Source: Nocardia panacis
GTDB taxonomy: Bacteria; Actinomycetota; Actinomycetes; Mycobacteriales; Mycobacteriaceae
DNA: 64,000 nucleotides
Direction of reading: 5' to 3'
Assembly: GCF_003598715.1 (NCBI RefSeq)
Contig: NZ_QZFU01000023.1
Location: forward strand, 124,001 to 188,000
In this document: piece by piece, positions 35,869 through 43,800 of the stretch
Numbering within the stretch: position 1 is the first letter of the stretch
Layout: each line of letters begins with the position of its first letter
The notes under the pieces: model-generated
Seen by the model: the letters and a program-made list of their open reading frames with translations, nothing else
The model's database searches: none
What the model was told of the DNA's origin: nothing
Position numbers and translations under genes: made by a program

Positions 35869-37181
35869 TGCGCTACGACCACATCACCGAATTGATCGGC
35901 GGCACACCCCTGCTGCGCCTCGATCCGCGCGTGCACGGGCTGGCCGGTGTCGAGCTGTACGCGAAGCTGGAGTCGCACAACCCCTTCGGCTCGGTCAAGG
36001 ACCGGGTGGCCTGGGGCATGATCCGCGACGAACTGCCCGAGATCCGGGCCGAGGGTCGCACGTTCATCGAGGCGTCCAGCGGCAATACCGCCAAGGCGCT
36101 GCGGCTGCTCGGCGCGCCCGCGGGCATCGGTCTGCGCGCGGTGACCAATCGGATCAAAGTGGCCGAGGTGCGCGATCTGCTGCTGCTGCTCGGCACCGAA
36201 ATCGTGGAGTTGCCGGGGCTTTCCGAATGTCCGGACCCGACCACGCCCAACGACGTGTACTCGGTGATCGAGGCGACGCTCGCGAAAAGTCCCGGCGCGT
36301 ACCATCATCCGTCGCAGTACACCAACGAGAAGAATGTCGCGGCGCACTACGAGGGCACCGGCCGCGAGATCCACGAGGACCTGCCGCGCGTCGACTATCT
36401 CATCGGCGGGCTGGGCACCACCGGGTCCACTCGCGGCGCGGCCGGTTACCTGCGCGAGCAGAATCCCGAATTGCGCACGATCGCGGTGGTTTCCGAGCGT
36501 TCGGACTTCATCCCCGGTATTCGCTCCGAACACGAGATGTGGGAGGTGGGCCTGTTCCAGCCCGACTTCTACGACAGGATCGTGAGCATCGAGGCCGGAC
36601 ACGCGATCGAGGCCACCTTGGCGCTGGCCACCGGCTACGGCGTGCTGGCCGGTCCGACCAGCGGCGCGAGCTATGCCGCCGCCTTGGAAACCCTCGGCGC
36701 GCTGGATCTCTCATCCCGCGACCCGGAGGATCCGCTCGTCGCGGTATTCATCGTGTGCGACCGGCTCGAACCGTACCTGTCCTATATCAAGAAGCGCAGG
36801 CCGGAACTGTTCGGCGGGACCGAGCGGCGCACCGCCCCCACGGCCGACGAACTCGCCGCCGCGCCGCGCCTGGCGCCGCTGGAGTTGGCCGAACTCGATC
36901 GCGTCGGCCGCCCGACCATCGTGGACACCCGAGGTTCGATGGCGTACCGCATCGGCCACATTCCGGGCGCCCTCAATATCCGCGACGACCAACTGGACGA
37001 GATGTTCGTCCACGGCGTGCCCTTCCCGATCTCGCGACCGGTGGTCTTCGTCTGCCCGGTCGGTGAATTGTCGACCCGCTTCGCCGCGCTGGCCCGGCGC
37101 GCCGACTACGAGGCGGCGACCCTGGCGGGCGGGATCGCCGCGTGGCGGGCGGCCGGTCTGCCGCTCGAGCGGGGCGTTTGA
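35868..37181 (+). CDS. Cysteine-synthase-like PLP enzyme fused to rhodanese
   Basis: 437 residues. Residues 1 to about 315 are a fold-type II PLP enzyme: NPFGSVKDRVAWG has the PLP lysine (K44), EASSGNTAKA is the phosphate/substrate loop and GGLGTTGSTRG binds the PLP phosphate. Residues about 345-437 are a rhodanese domain with DTRGSMAYRIGHIPGALNI and the active-site loop VCPVGELS (C396). Similar PLP proteins (SbnA, Y4xP, CysM types) add a nucleophile to O-acetyl- or O-phosphoserine. The attached rhodanese suggests persulfide supply or acceptance, fitting the desulfurase-like gene three genes upstream. Confidence 0.87.
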   Translation: MRYDHITELIGGTPLLRLDPRVHGLAGVELYAKLESHNPFGSVKDRVAWGMIRDELPEIRAEGRTFIEASSGNTAKALRLLGAPAGIGLRAVTNRIKVAEVRDLLLLLGTEIVELPGLSECPDPTTPNDVYSVIEATLAKSPGAYHHPSQYTNEKNVAAHYEGTGREIHEDLPRVDYLIGGLGTTGSTRGAAGYLREQNPELRTIAVVSERSDFIPGIRSEHEMWEVGLFQPDFYDRIVSIEAGHAIEATLALATGYGVLAGPTSGASYAAALETLGALDLSSRDPEDPLVAVFIVCDRLEPYLSYIKKRRPELFGGTERRTAPTADELAAAPRLAPLELAELDRVGRPTIVDTRGSMAYRIGHIPGALNIRDDQLDEMFVHGVPFPISRPVVFVCPVGELSTRFAALARRADYEAATLAGGIAAWRAAGLPLERGV

Positions 37182-37192
37182 CTGCTTCCCGC

Positions 37193-37232
37193 TGAGCGGG
37201 CGATCGAACACCCCCGATGAGCGGGCGATCGA
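37193..37232. repeat. Two 15-bp direct repeats upstream of TetR gene
   Basis: TGAGCGGGCGATCGA occurs at 37193-37207 and again at 37218-37232, start-to-start distance 25 bp, between the rhodanese-fusion stop and the TetR start at 37251. Each unit contains CGATCG. Placement suggests operator sites for the regulator that follows (inference). Confidence 0.8.
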
Positions 37233-37250
37233 CTACAGACCCACTACTGT

Positions 37251-37892
37251 ATGCCCGTGCGGACAGGTCAGGATTCCACCGACGATGCGGGGGCGCGGAT
37301 CTGGGGCGGGACCACCCTCCCCGAGCGCAAGCGCGCCCGTCGCGCCGCGCTGCTCGAGGCCGCCCTGGATCTGATCGGTGAGGCGGGTGCGGCCGGGGTC
37401 ACCATGCGCGCGGTCTGCCGCCGCGCCAACCTCACCGACCGCTATTTCTACGAGAGCTTCATCAGTCGCGACGAACTGCTGGACGCGCTGTATCGGCAGG
37501 TGGCCGAGGAATTCCTGGCCCCGATGACGGCCTTCGCGGCCACCGAGGACCCCACCGCCGATCGCGCGCTGTCCGAGGCGCTGGTGGACAAGGTGCTGGC
37601 CGATCCGCGCAAATCCCGGCTGTTCCTGGTCGAACCGTATTCGAGCACCGGCCTCGGACAGACCACCATCGCGGTCATGCCGGTTTTCACCAGGGTGCTG
37701 CAGGACCATCTGTTCGCCAGGATCGAGGATCCGGTGCGGCGCAGACTGGCCGCGCTCACCATGGCGGCGGGCAATGCCGGCATGTTCGCGGCCTGGCTCA
37801 ATGGTTCGTTGCGGGCCAGTCGAGAGCAGATCGTGGACCACCTGGTCGCGGCGCTCGCCGCGTATCGCACGCTATACCGAATCGAATCCTGA
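37251..37892 (+). CDS. TetR-family regulator
   Basis: 213 residues. The HTH spans about residues 28-75 (RRAALLEAALDLIGEAG, then LTDRYFYESF). The ATG is only a few bases after TACTGT, a possible -10 element, so the message may be nearly leaderless; no ribosome site is visible. It follows the PLP/sulfur operon with 15-bp repeats between them, suggesting that it has its own promoter and binds there. The ligand is unknown. Confidence 0.88.
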   Translation: MPVRTGQDSTDDAGARIWGGTTLPERKRARRAALLEAALDLIGEAGAAGVTMRAVCRRANLTDRYFYESFISRDELLDALYRQVAEEFLAPMTAFAATEDPTADRALSEALVDKVLADPRKSRLFLVEPYSSTGLGQTTIAVMPVFTRVLQDHLFARIEDPVRRRLAALTMAAGNAGMFAAWLNGSLRASREQIVDHLVAALAAYRTLYRIES

Positions 37893-37982
37893 TCTTCGCC
37901 CAACCACCACATTATTTTTCGGTCACCCGATATCTCCGACTTGCCCCCTCGACCGTCCGGGTGTTTACTTGCCGCAGCAGGG

Positions 37983-38155
37983 TGCTCATCGTTCGCTGAG
38001 GCTCCTGCACGGATACAGGCCAGCGACCCCGAACGTCGAGAGACGCCCCGGGTCAGGACAGGTCTCCCCGGCTTAAGGGGTGACCCCGATTGGCTCCCGA
38101 ATTCCTCGGGTTCACGCCGTGCAGTGCCAAAGGTCTTACGAGGAGAGCGGCCATC
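37983..38155 (+). promoter_or_regulatory. M-box magnesium riboswitch (ykoK leader)
   Basis: The leader of mgtC contains the conserved M-box blocks in the right order: GCTGAGGCTCCTGCAC (37995-38010), ATACAGGCCA, AACGTCGAGAGACGCC (38032-38047), GGGTCAGGACAGG, GGCTTAAGGGG, and GTGCCAAAGGTCTTACGAG (38124-38142). M-boxes bind Mg2+ and repress downstream genes when Mg2+ is plentiful. About 125 bases follow before the mgtC ATG and must contain the expression platform. A promoter with TTGCCC at 37941 and TTTACT at 37964 is possible. Boundaries are approximate. Confidence 0.92.
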
Positions 38156-38281
38156 TCCACTCGACGCGGGACCCTGTTCGCCAATAATTCACCCGGTGAG
38201 AGCTGTGAGCAGGCGACTGCGGACCGATCGGCCCGTAATCTGCTGATCTGACGGTGCGCCGGTCGGTCGAGAGAGAGCGTC

Positions 38282-38995
38282 ATGACAACACTGGAAATGG
38301 TGGTCCGCCTACTCGCGGGCGTCGGACTCGGCACCGTGATCGGATTCGAACGGCAGTACCGATCCAGGGGTGCGGGCCTGCGCACCAACGCGCTCGTCGC
38401 CGCCGGGGCCACGCTGTTCGTGCTGTTGTCGGCCAATGGATTCGAAGGCAACAGCGCCGACCCGACCAGGGTGGCGGCTCAAATCGTCTCCGGTATCGGT
38501 TTTCTCGGCGCGGGTGTGATCATTCGCGACGGTTTGAATGTGCGCGGACTCAATACCGCTGCCACGCTGTGGTGTTCGGCGGCGGTGGGCGCGCTCGCGG
38601 GCGCGGGCATGCTCACCACGGCGCTGGCGGGGACGGTCGCGGTGGTCGCGGTGAACATCGCGCTGCGCGCCGCGGGCCGCGCCGTCGACCGACATCCCGA
38701 ATCGGTCGAGGAGCAGGCCGCGTCGTATGTCTTCGTCGCGGTGACCAACGATGAGAACGAGGCGCATGTGCGTGCCCTGCTGGTGCAGGCGCTGACCCGC
38801 ACCGATTTCCGGTTGACCTCGGTGTCCAGCGCGAATTCCGGCACACCGGGTCGGGTCGAGGTGCGGGCCGAACTGGTCGGCGACCAGCGCGACGACCGGC
38901 AGATGGAGTCGGCGGTGAGCAGGTTGAGCCTGGAACCGTCGGTGACCAGCGTCGGCTGGCATATCTCGGTCGGCGCGGACGAGGCGCAGTCATGA
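38282..38995 (+). CDS. mgtC: MgtC/SapB-family membrane protein
   Basis: 237 residues. The N-terminal about 130 residues have four or more membrane helices with the MgtC signatures IGFERQYRSRGAGLRTNALV and GIGFLGAGVIIRDG; a soluble C-terminal domain of about 90 residues follows, as in full-length MgtC. MgtC is a virulence and low-Mg2+ survival factor in Salmonella and Mycobacterium that acts on F-type ATP synthase or phosphate uptake rather than as a pump. ATG preceded by GAGAGAGAG. First gene after the M-box, with a 4-base overlap to the ABC permease. Confidence 0.93.
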   Translation: MTTLEMVVRLLAGVGLGTVIGFERQYRSRGAGLRTNALVAAGATLFVLLSANGFEGNSADPTRVAAQIVSGIGFLGAGVIIRDGLNVRGLNTAATLWCSAAVGALAGAGMLTTALAGTVAVVAVNIALRAAGRAVDRHPESVEEQAASYVFVAVTNDENEAHVRALLVQALTRTDFRLTSVSSANSGTPGRVEVRAELVGDQRDDRQMESAVSRLSLEPSVTSVGWHISVGADEAQS

Positions 38996-40728
38996 CACTG
39001 CTGCGCTCATTCCCCTCCCGCGATGTGCTGGACCGCCCGAAGGCGCGCGTGGCCGACGCGCTGGTCTTCGCGGGCGCGGCGGTGCTCATCTTCCTGATCG
39101 TGCGGGTCTCGGCCGGGGCGAATGTGCCCTTCGACGTGAACGCCGCCCCCGCGACGGTCTCCACCGATCCGGCCGAACTCCCCTACTACGCGGCGCGCTC
39201 GCTGCTGCGCATGTTCGCGGCGCTGGCCGCCTCGATCCTGTTCACCTTCCTCTACGCGACGGCGGCGGCCCGGTTGCGGCGGGCGCGCGCGGTCCTGCTG
39301 CCAGCGCTCGACATCCTCCAGTCGGTGCCCATCCTCGGCTTCCTTTCCATCACCGTCACCGGATTCATCGCGCTGTTCCCCGGTTCGCAACTGGGTCTGG
39401 AGTGCGCATCGATCTTCGCGATCTTCACCTCGCAGGCGTGGAATATGACCTTCGCCTTCTACCACAGCCTGGTCTCCCAGCCGCGCGAACTGGATGAGGC
39501 CGCCCGCAACCTGCGGCTGTCGCGCTGGCAGCGGTTCTGGCGGGTGGACGCGCCCAGCGGCATGATCCCGCTGGTCTGGAACGGAATGATGAGTTTCGGC
39601 GGGGGCTGGTTCTTCCTGGTGGCCTCCGAGGCGATCAGCGTGAACAACCATCAGTTCGCGCTGCCCGGTATCGGCTCCTACGTGGCGACCGCGACCGGTG
39701 ACAAGGATCTGGGCAAGGTCTTCATCGCCATCGGCGTCATGATCGTCATGGTCGTGGGGGTGAACTTCCTGTTCTGGCGTCCGCTCACCGCGTGGGCGGA
39801 GCGGTTCAGGGTGGAGGAGTCCGAGGCGGCCGAGGCGCCGCGCAGCGTGGTGCTGAACCTGTTGCGCCGCTCCAACATTCCCGATCTGCTCGGCAAGGTG
39901 TTCGGACCGCTGGTCGCGCCGATCGACCGGGCCATGAGCGTCTTCGGGCTGGCCGAGCATCCGCTGCACAGCTCGTCCACCCGGCGCCGGGCGGGCGATA
40001 TCGTCTTCGCGGTGGTGGTGGCGATCTTCCTCGCCTGGGGCGCGTACCGCGTCGTCACCTACATCAACGACACGGCGGGCTTCGGGGAGGTGGCGCACGC
40101 CTTCGGCCTCGGCCTGCTCACCCTGCTGCGGGTGGTGGCGCTGCTGATCGTGGCCACCATCGTCTGGGTCCCGATCGGCGTATGGATCGGCCTGAACCCC
40201 AAAGTGTCCCGGCTCGCGCAGCCGGTGGTGCAGGTACTGGCCAGCTTCCCGGCCAACTTCCTGTTCCCGCTGGTCACAGCGGTGCTGGTCTGGAGCGGAG
40301 CAAGCCTGAACTGGGCCAGCATCCTGCTCATGGCGCTGGGCGCGCAGTGGTACATCCTGTTCAATGTCATCGCCGGGGCCAGCGCGGTGCCCAACGATCT
40401 GCGCGAGGCCGCCGCCAATCTGCAACTACCGCGAAAACTGTGGTGGCGCAGGCTGATTCTGCCCGCCATCTTCCCCAGCTACGTCACCGGCGGGATCACC
40501 GCGGCGGGTGGGGCGTGGAACGCCTCCATCGTCGCCGAGGTGGTCGACTACGGCTCGACCACCCTGGTCGCGGCCGGTCTGGGCGCGTACATCAAACAGG
40601 CCACCTCGGCGGGCGATGCGCCGCGCATCCTGATCGGTGTGCTGGTGATGAGCGTGTTCGTGGTCGGCATCAACCGATTGTTCTGGCGCAGGCTCTACGC
40701 GCTCGCCGAGCGGCGGTACTCGCTGTGA
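38992..40728 (+). CDS. ABC transporter permease, two fused BPD_transp_1 domains
   Basis: 578 residues. Two homologous halves (about 1-290 and 325-578), each with about six helices and an EAA loop: ELDEAARNLRLSRWQRFWRV in the first and DLREAANLQ-type DLREAAANLQLPRKLWWRR in the second. The family is that of NitT/TauT/SsuC permeases, here fused so that one protein supplies both channel halves. Translationally coupled to mgtC (4-base overlap) and so under the M-box. The substrate is unknown and no substrate-binding protein is encoded nearby. Confidence 0.9.
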   Translation: MTLLRSFPSRDVLDRPKARVADALVFAGAAVLIFLIVRVSAGANVPFDVNAAPATVSTDPAELPYYAARSLLRMFAALAASILFTFLYATAAARLRRARAVLLPALDILQSVPILGFLSITVTGFIALFPGSQLGLECASIFAIFTSQAWNMTFAFYHSLVSQPRELDEAARNLRLSRWQRFWRVDAPSGMIPLVWNGMMSFGGGWFFLVASEAISVNNHQFALPGIGSYVATATGDKDLGKVFIAIGVMIVMVVGVNFLFWRPLTAWAERFRVEESEAAEAPRSVVLNLLRRSNIPDLLGKVFGPLVAPIDRAMSVFGLAEHPLHSSSTRRRAGDIVFAVVVAIFLAWGAYRVVTYINDTAGFGEVAHAFGLGLLTLLRVVALLIVATIVWVPIGVWIGLNPKVSRLAQPVVQVLASFPANFLFPLVTAVLVWSGASLNWASILLMALGAQWYILFNVIAGASAVPNDLREAAANLQLPRKLWWRRLILPAIFPSYVTGGITAAGGAWNASIVAEVVDYGSTTLVAAGLGAYIKQATSAGDAPRILIGVLVMSVFVVGINRLFWRRLYALAERRYSL

Positions 40729-40762
40729 ACGGCACGCCCATCCGCACGACAGGAGCTCAGTC

Positions 40763-42106
40763 ATGACCGCGAACACCACGACCACCGGCGAGGTCCTGCT
40801 CGACATCGCCGATGTCGGCAAGCATTTCACCGGTGCGGCGGGCGACGACCTGCGGGTGCTCGACGGGATCGACCTGCAATTGCGCAGCGGGGAGATCGTG
40901 GCGCTGCTGGGCCGCTCCGGATCGGGCAAGTCCACGCTGCTGCGCATCATCGCCGGACTCATCGCGCCGTCGAGCGGGTCGGTGCGCTACCGGGGCCGCG
41001 AACTCAATGGCGCCAATCCCGGTGCGGCGCTGGTCTTCCAGTCCTTCGCGCTGATGCCGTGGCTGAGCGTGCAGGACAATGTGGAACTCGGCTTGGCCGC
41101 GCGCAATGTGCCGCCCGCCGAGCGGCACCGGCGGGCGCTGGCGGCCATCGATATGATCGGCCTCGACGGCTTCGAGAGCGCCTACCCCAAGGAACTTTCC
41201 GGCGGTATGCGCCAGCGCGTCGGCTTCGCGCGGGCGCTGGTGCTCGAACCGGATCTGCTGCTCATGGACGAGCCGTTCTCCGCGCTCGATGTGCTCACCG
41301 CCGAGAATCTGCGCACCGAACTGGTGAACCTGTGGGGCACAGACGATTTCCCCACCAAGTCGATCTGCGTGGTGACGCACAACATCGAGGAGGCGGTGCA
41401 GTTGGCCGACCGGGTGCTGGTGCTCGGCTCCAATCCGGGCCGCATCATCGCCGAGGTCGCGGTGCCGCAGACCCGGCCGCGCGATCGGCGCGCCCCCTGG
41501 TTCGAAGCGCTGGTCGATCAGATCTACGGCCTGCTCACCGGCCGCGACACCCAACCGGCCGCGCCCGCACCGGATCTGGCCACGCCCACCGCGCGGCCGC
41601 TGCCCGAGGCCACCGTCGGCGGTCTGGCCGGTCTGGTGGAACTCGTCTACGCCAATGGCGGCCGGGCCGATCTGCCCGATATCGCCGATGAACTCAATTT
41701 CGAGATCGACGACCTGCTGCCACTGGTCGACGCGGCCGCCATGCTCGGTTTCATCACCGTCGAATCCGGTGATCTCATCCTCACCGAGATCGGTGGCGCC
41801 TTCGTCACCGCCGATATCCAGGAGTCCAAGCAGATCTTCGCCGAACAGGCCCGCCACCGCGCCCCGCTGGTGCGCACCATCTGCAAGGGGTTGGCGGGCA
41901 GTAAGGACGGGTCGCTGCGCGCGGGTTTCTTCCTGGATCTGCTGCGGCGCGGCTTCTCCCCCGAGGACGCGCGCCGTCAACTCGATCTGGCCATCGACTG
42001 GGGTCGCTACGCCGAACTCTACGACTACGACACCGATTCCGATCAGATCACCGCCGATCCGGCCGCGAACGTCTTCGAAGGCGTGCGCGGGAAATGGGCA
42101 TCGTAG
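40763..42106 (+). CDS. ABC transporter ATPase with C-terminal AAA-associated domain
   Basis: 447 residues. The nucleotide-binding domain has Walker A GRSGSGKST (residues 50-58), signature LSGGMRQR, Walker B LLMDEPFSALD and the switch His in VVTHN. It is followed from about residue 285 by an extra domain (GGLAGLVELVYANGG, then LNFEIDDLLPLVDAAAMLGF) of the AAA-associated type seen on NitT/TauT-like ATPases; it may sense a ligand. Partner of the fused permease 34 bases upstream; AGGAG precedes the ATG. Confidence 0.93.
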   Translation: MTANTTTTGEVLLDIADVGKHFTGAAGDDLRVLDGIDLQLRSGEIVALLGRSGSGKSTLLRIIAGLIAPSSGSVRYRGRELNGANPGAALVFQSFALMPWLSVQDNVELGLAARNVPPAERHRRALAAIDMIGLDGFESAYPKELSGGMRQRVGFARALVLEPDLLLMDEPFSALDVLTAENLRTELVNLWGTDDFPTKSICVVTHNIEEAVQLADRVLVLGSNPGRIIAEVAVPQTRPRDRRAPWFEALVDQIYGLLTGRDTQPAAPAPDLATPTARPLPEATVGGLAGLVELVYANGGRADLPDIADELNFEIDDLLPLVDAAAMLGFITVESGDLILTEIGGAFVTADIQESKQIFAEQARHRAPLVRTICKGLAGSKDGSLRAGFFLDLLRRGFSPEDARRQLDLAIDWGRYAELYDYDTDSDQITADPAANVFEGVRGKWAS

Positions 42107-42107
42107 T

Positions 42108-42144
42108 AGCGCCATACCGGCAACGGGACACCTCAAATGGCGCT
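42108..42144 (+). terminator. Possible terminator after the ABC operon
   Basis: 8-bp inverted repeat AGCGCCAT / ATGGCGCT with a 21-nt loop followed by TT, 1 base after the ATPase stop. Stem is modest. Confidence 0.4.
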
Positions 42145-42213
42145 TTCCTCCGACAGCGGAGATAGCGCGGGCTACAGTGGCCGGGTAGCGACGGCGACGA
42201 GGAGCGGGGTTTG

Positions 42214-42600
42214 GTGTCCATCGGGAAATTGGTGTCGTTCGACAGCTCTCGGGGATTCGGATTCATTCGGCCGGAAGATGGTGGGCCCGATGTGTTCGTC
42301 CATGTGAACGACATCGGGTTGGACGAGGACGAGCTGCGCCAGGGGCGGATGTTCGAATTCGATGTCACCGAGGGTGATCGGGGACCCAAGGCGGTCAATC
42401 TGAGCATTGTGGCGGGCCAGCCCCCGGTGCCCGCCACACGGCACAAAAAAGACAAGAGTCAGCTATCGGCAGGCGAACACAAGCGGCTGATCACCGAATT
42501 GTTGCTGGATGCCAGTCCGGCGCTCACGGCGGGTGAGATCCTCACGATTCGCGACCGACTCACCGCCTTCGCCGAACAGCACGGCTGGCTCGACGGCTAG
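42214..42600 (+). CDS. Cold-shock-domain protein with C-terminal extension
   Basis: 128 residues. Residues 1 to about 65 are a cold-shock domain with RNP1-like GFGFIRPEDG and RNP2-like DVFVHVNDI, which bind single-stranded nucleic acid; residues about 85-128 form an added helical part (LLLDASPALTAGEILTIRDR). Longer actinobacterial CSPs of this kind are common. GTG at 42214 follows GAGGAG by 9 bases; a TTG one codon earlier is equivalent. A -10-like TACAGT lies about 35 bases upstream. Confidence 0.9.
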   Translation: MSIGKLVSFDSSRGFGFIRPEDGGPDVFVHVNDIGLDEDELRQGRMFEFDVTEGDRGPKAVNLSIVAGQPPVPATRHKKDKSQLSAGEHKRLITELLLDASPALTAGEILTIRDRLTAFAEQHGWLDG

Positions 42601-42717
42601 TTCGCAGCGAATTCACGAACCTGTCGGGGGCCGCGCCTACGATCACTTCGAAACGCACCGATGAATCGATGCCGCACACGGCGTCCATCCCGGTGAGATG
42701 TTCCGAAGGAGGATCGC

Positions 42718-43800
42718 GTGGACCTACCCGTGCCCCCGCCCGTCCGACCGATGCTGGCCAAATCCGCGCCCGCGGTGCCACGCGAACCGGGTCTGAGTTA
42801 TGAACCGAAATGGGATGGCTTCCGCTGCGTGGTATTTCGCGACGGCGACGAAGTCGAACTCGGTTCCCGCAATGACAGACCGCTCACCCGGTATTTTCCG
42901 GAGGTCGCCGAAATGCTGAAGTCGGCACTGCCCGACAAATGCGTGGTCGACGGGGAAATCGTGGTCGTCACCGCGGGCGGACTGGATTTCGACACCCTGC
43001 AGAATCGGTTGCATCCCGCAGCGTCGCGGGTCAACAAACTCGCGGTCGAGACACCGGCGAGTTTCGTGGCGTTCGATCTGCTGGCTCTGGGCGATCGGGA
43101 CCTGACGGGCGAACCGTTCCTGCAGCGACGGCGATTGCTGGAGCAGGTGCTCGACACCACCCCCGCGCGGGTGCATCTCACGCCGACCACGCAGGATCCC
43201 GATGTGGCGCAGGACTGGTTCACCCGGTTCGAGGGTGCGGGCTTCGACGGTGTCATGGTCAAGGCCAACGATCTGGCGTACCTGCAGGACAAGCGGGTCA
43301 TGCTCAAGGTCAAGCACGAGCGCACCGCCGACTGTGTGGTCGCGGGTTTCCGCTGGCACAAGGACGGCGAGGGTGTCGGTTCGCTGCTGCTGGGCCTGTT
43401 CGACGACGAGGGCAGGCTGCATCATGTGGGAGTGGCCAGCAGTTTCACCGCGGCCCGCCGCCGCGAACTGGTCGAGGAGCTGAAACCGTTGCGCGACAAC
43501 GCATCGGCCGATCATCCGTGGCGCGAATGGGCAGATGCCGCCGCCCAGGCCAAGGCCGAGGGCAAGATGCCCGGCGGGGTCAGCCGGTGGACCGGCGGCA
43601 AGGATCTCTCGTGGGAGGCGCTGCGCCCCGAACTGGTCGCCGAGGTGCGCTACGAGCATGTGCAGTCCGGTCGGCTGCGCCACGGCGGCAGGCTGGTCCG
43701 CTTCCGGCCCGACCGCACCCCGCGGTCGTGCACCTACGCCCAATTGGACGAGGTCGCCCCGGCCGAGCTGAGCACCCTGTTCGCCGAGGCCCACAAATGA
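42718..43800 (+). CDS. ligC: ATP-dependent DNA ligase, LigC type
   Basis: 360 residues, the length of mycobacterial LigC. Motif I EPKWDG has the adenylated lysine (K31); DGEIVV, FDGVMVKA and KVKHERTADCVV are motifs III, IV and V; the OB-fold domain follows. It seals nicks using ATP and in mycobacteria works with Prim-PolC in base-excision/gap repair. GTG start with AAGGAGG 5 bases upstream. Its stop overlaps the next gene as ATGA. Confidence 0.93.
   Translation: MDLPVPPPVRPMLAKSAPAVPREPGLSYEPKWDGFRCVVFRDGDEVELGSRNDRPLTRYFPEVAEMLKSALPDKCVVDGEIVVVTAGGLDFDTLQNRLHPAASRVNKLAVETPASFVAFDLLALGDRDLTGEPFLQRRRLLEQVLDTTPARVHLTPTTQDPDVAQDWFTRFEGAGFDGVMVKANDLAYLQDKRVMLKVKHERTADCVVAGFRWHKDGEGVGSLLLGLFDDEGRLHHVGVASSFTAARRRELVEELKPLRDNASADHPWREWADAAAQAKAEGKMPGGVSRWTGGKDLSWEALRPELVAEVRYEHVQSGRLRHGGRLVRFRPDRTPRSCTYAQLDEVAPAELSTLFAEAHK

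Noticed and set aside
37941..38246. Plus-strand open frame across the mgtC leader
   Set aside because: It coincides with the conserved M-box aptamer blocks; the RNA explanation is much stronger than a protein.
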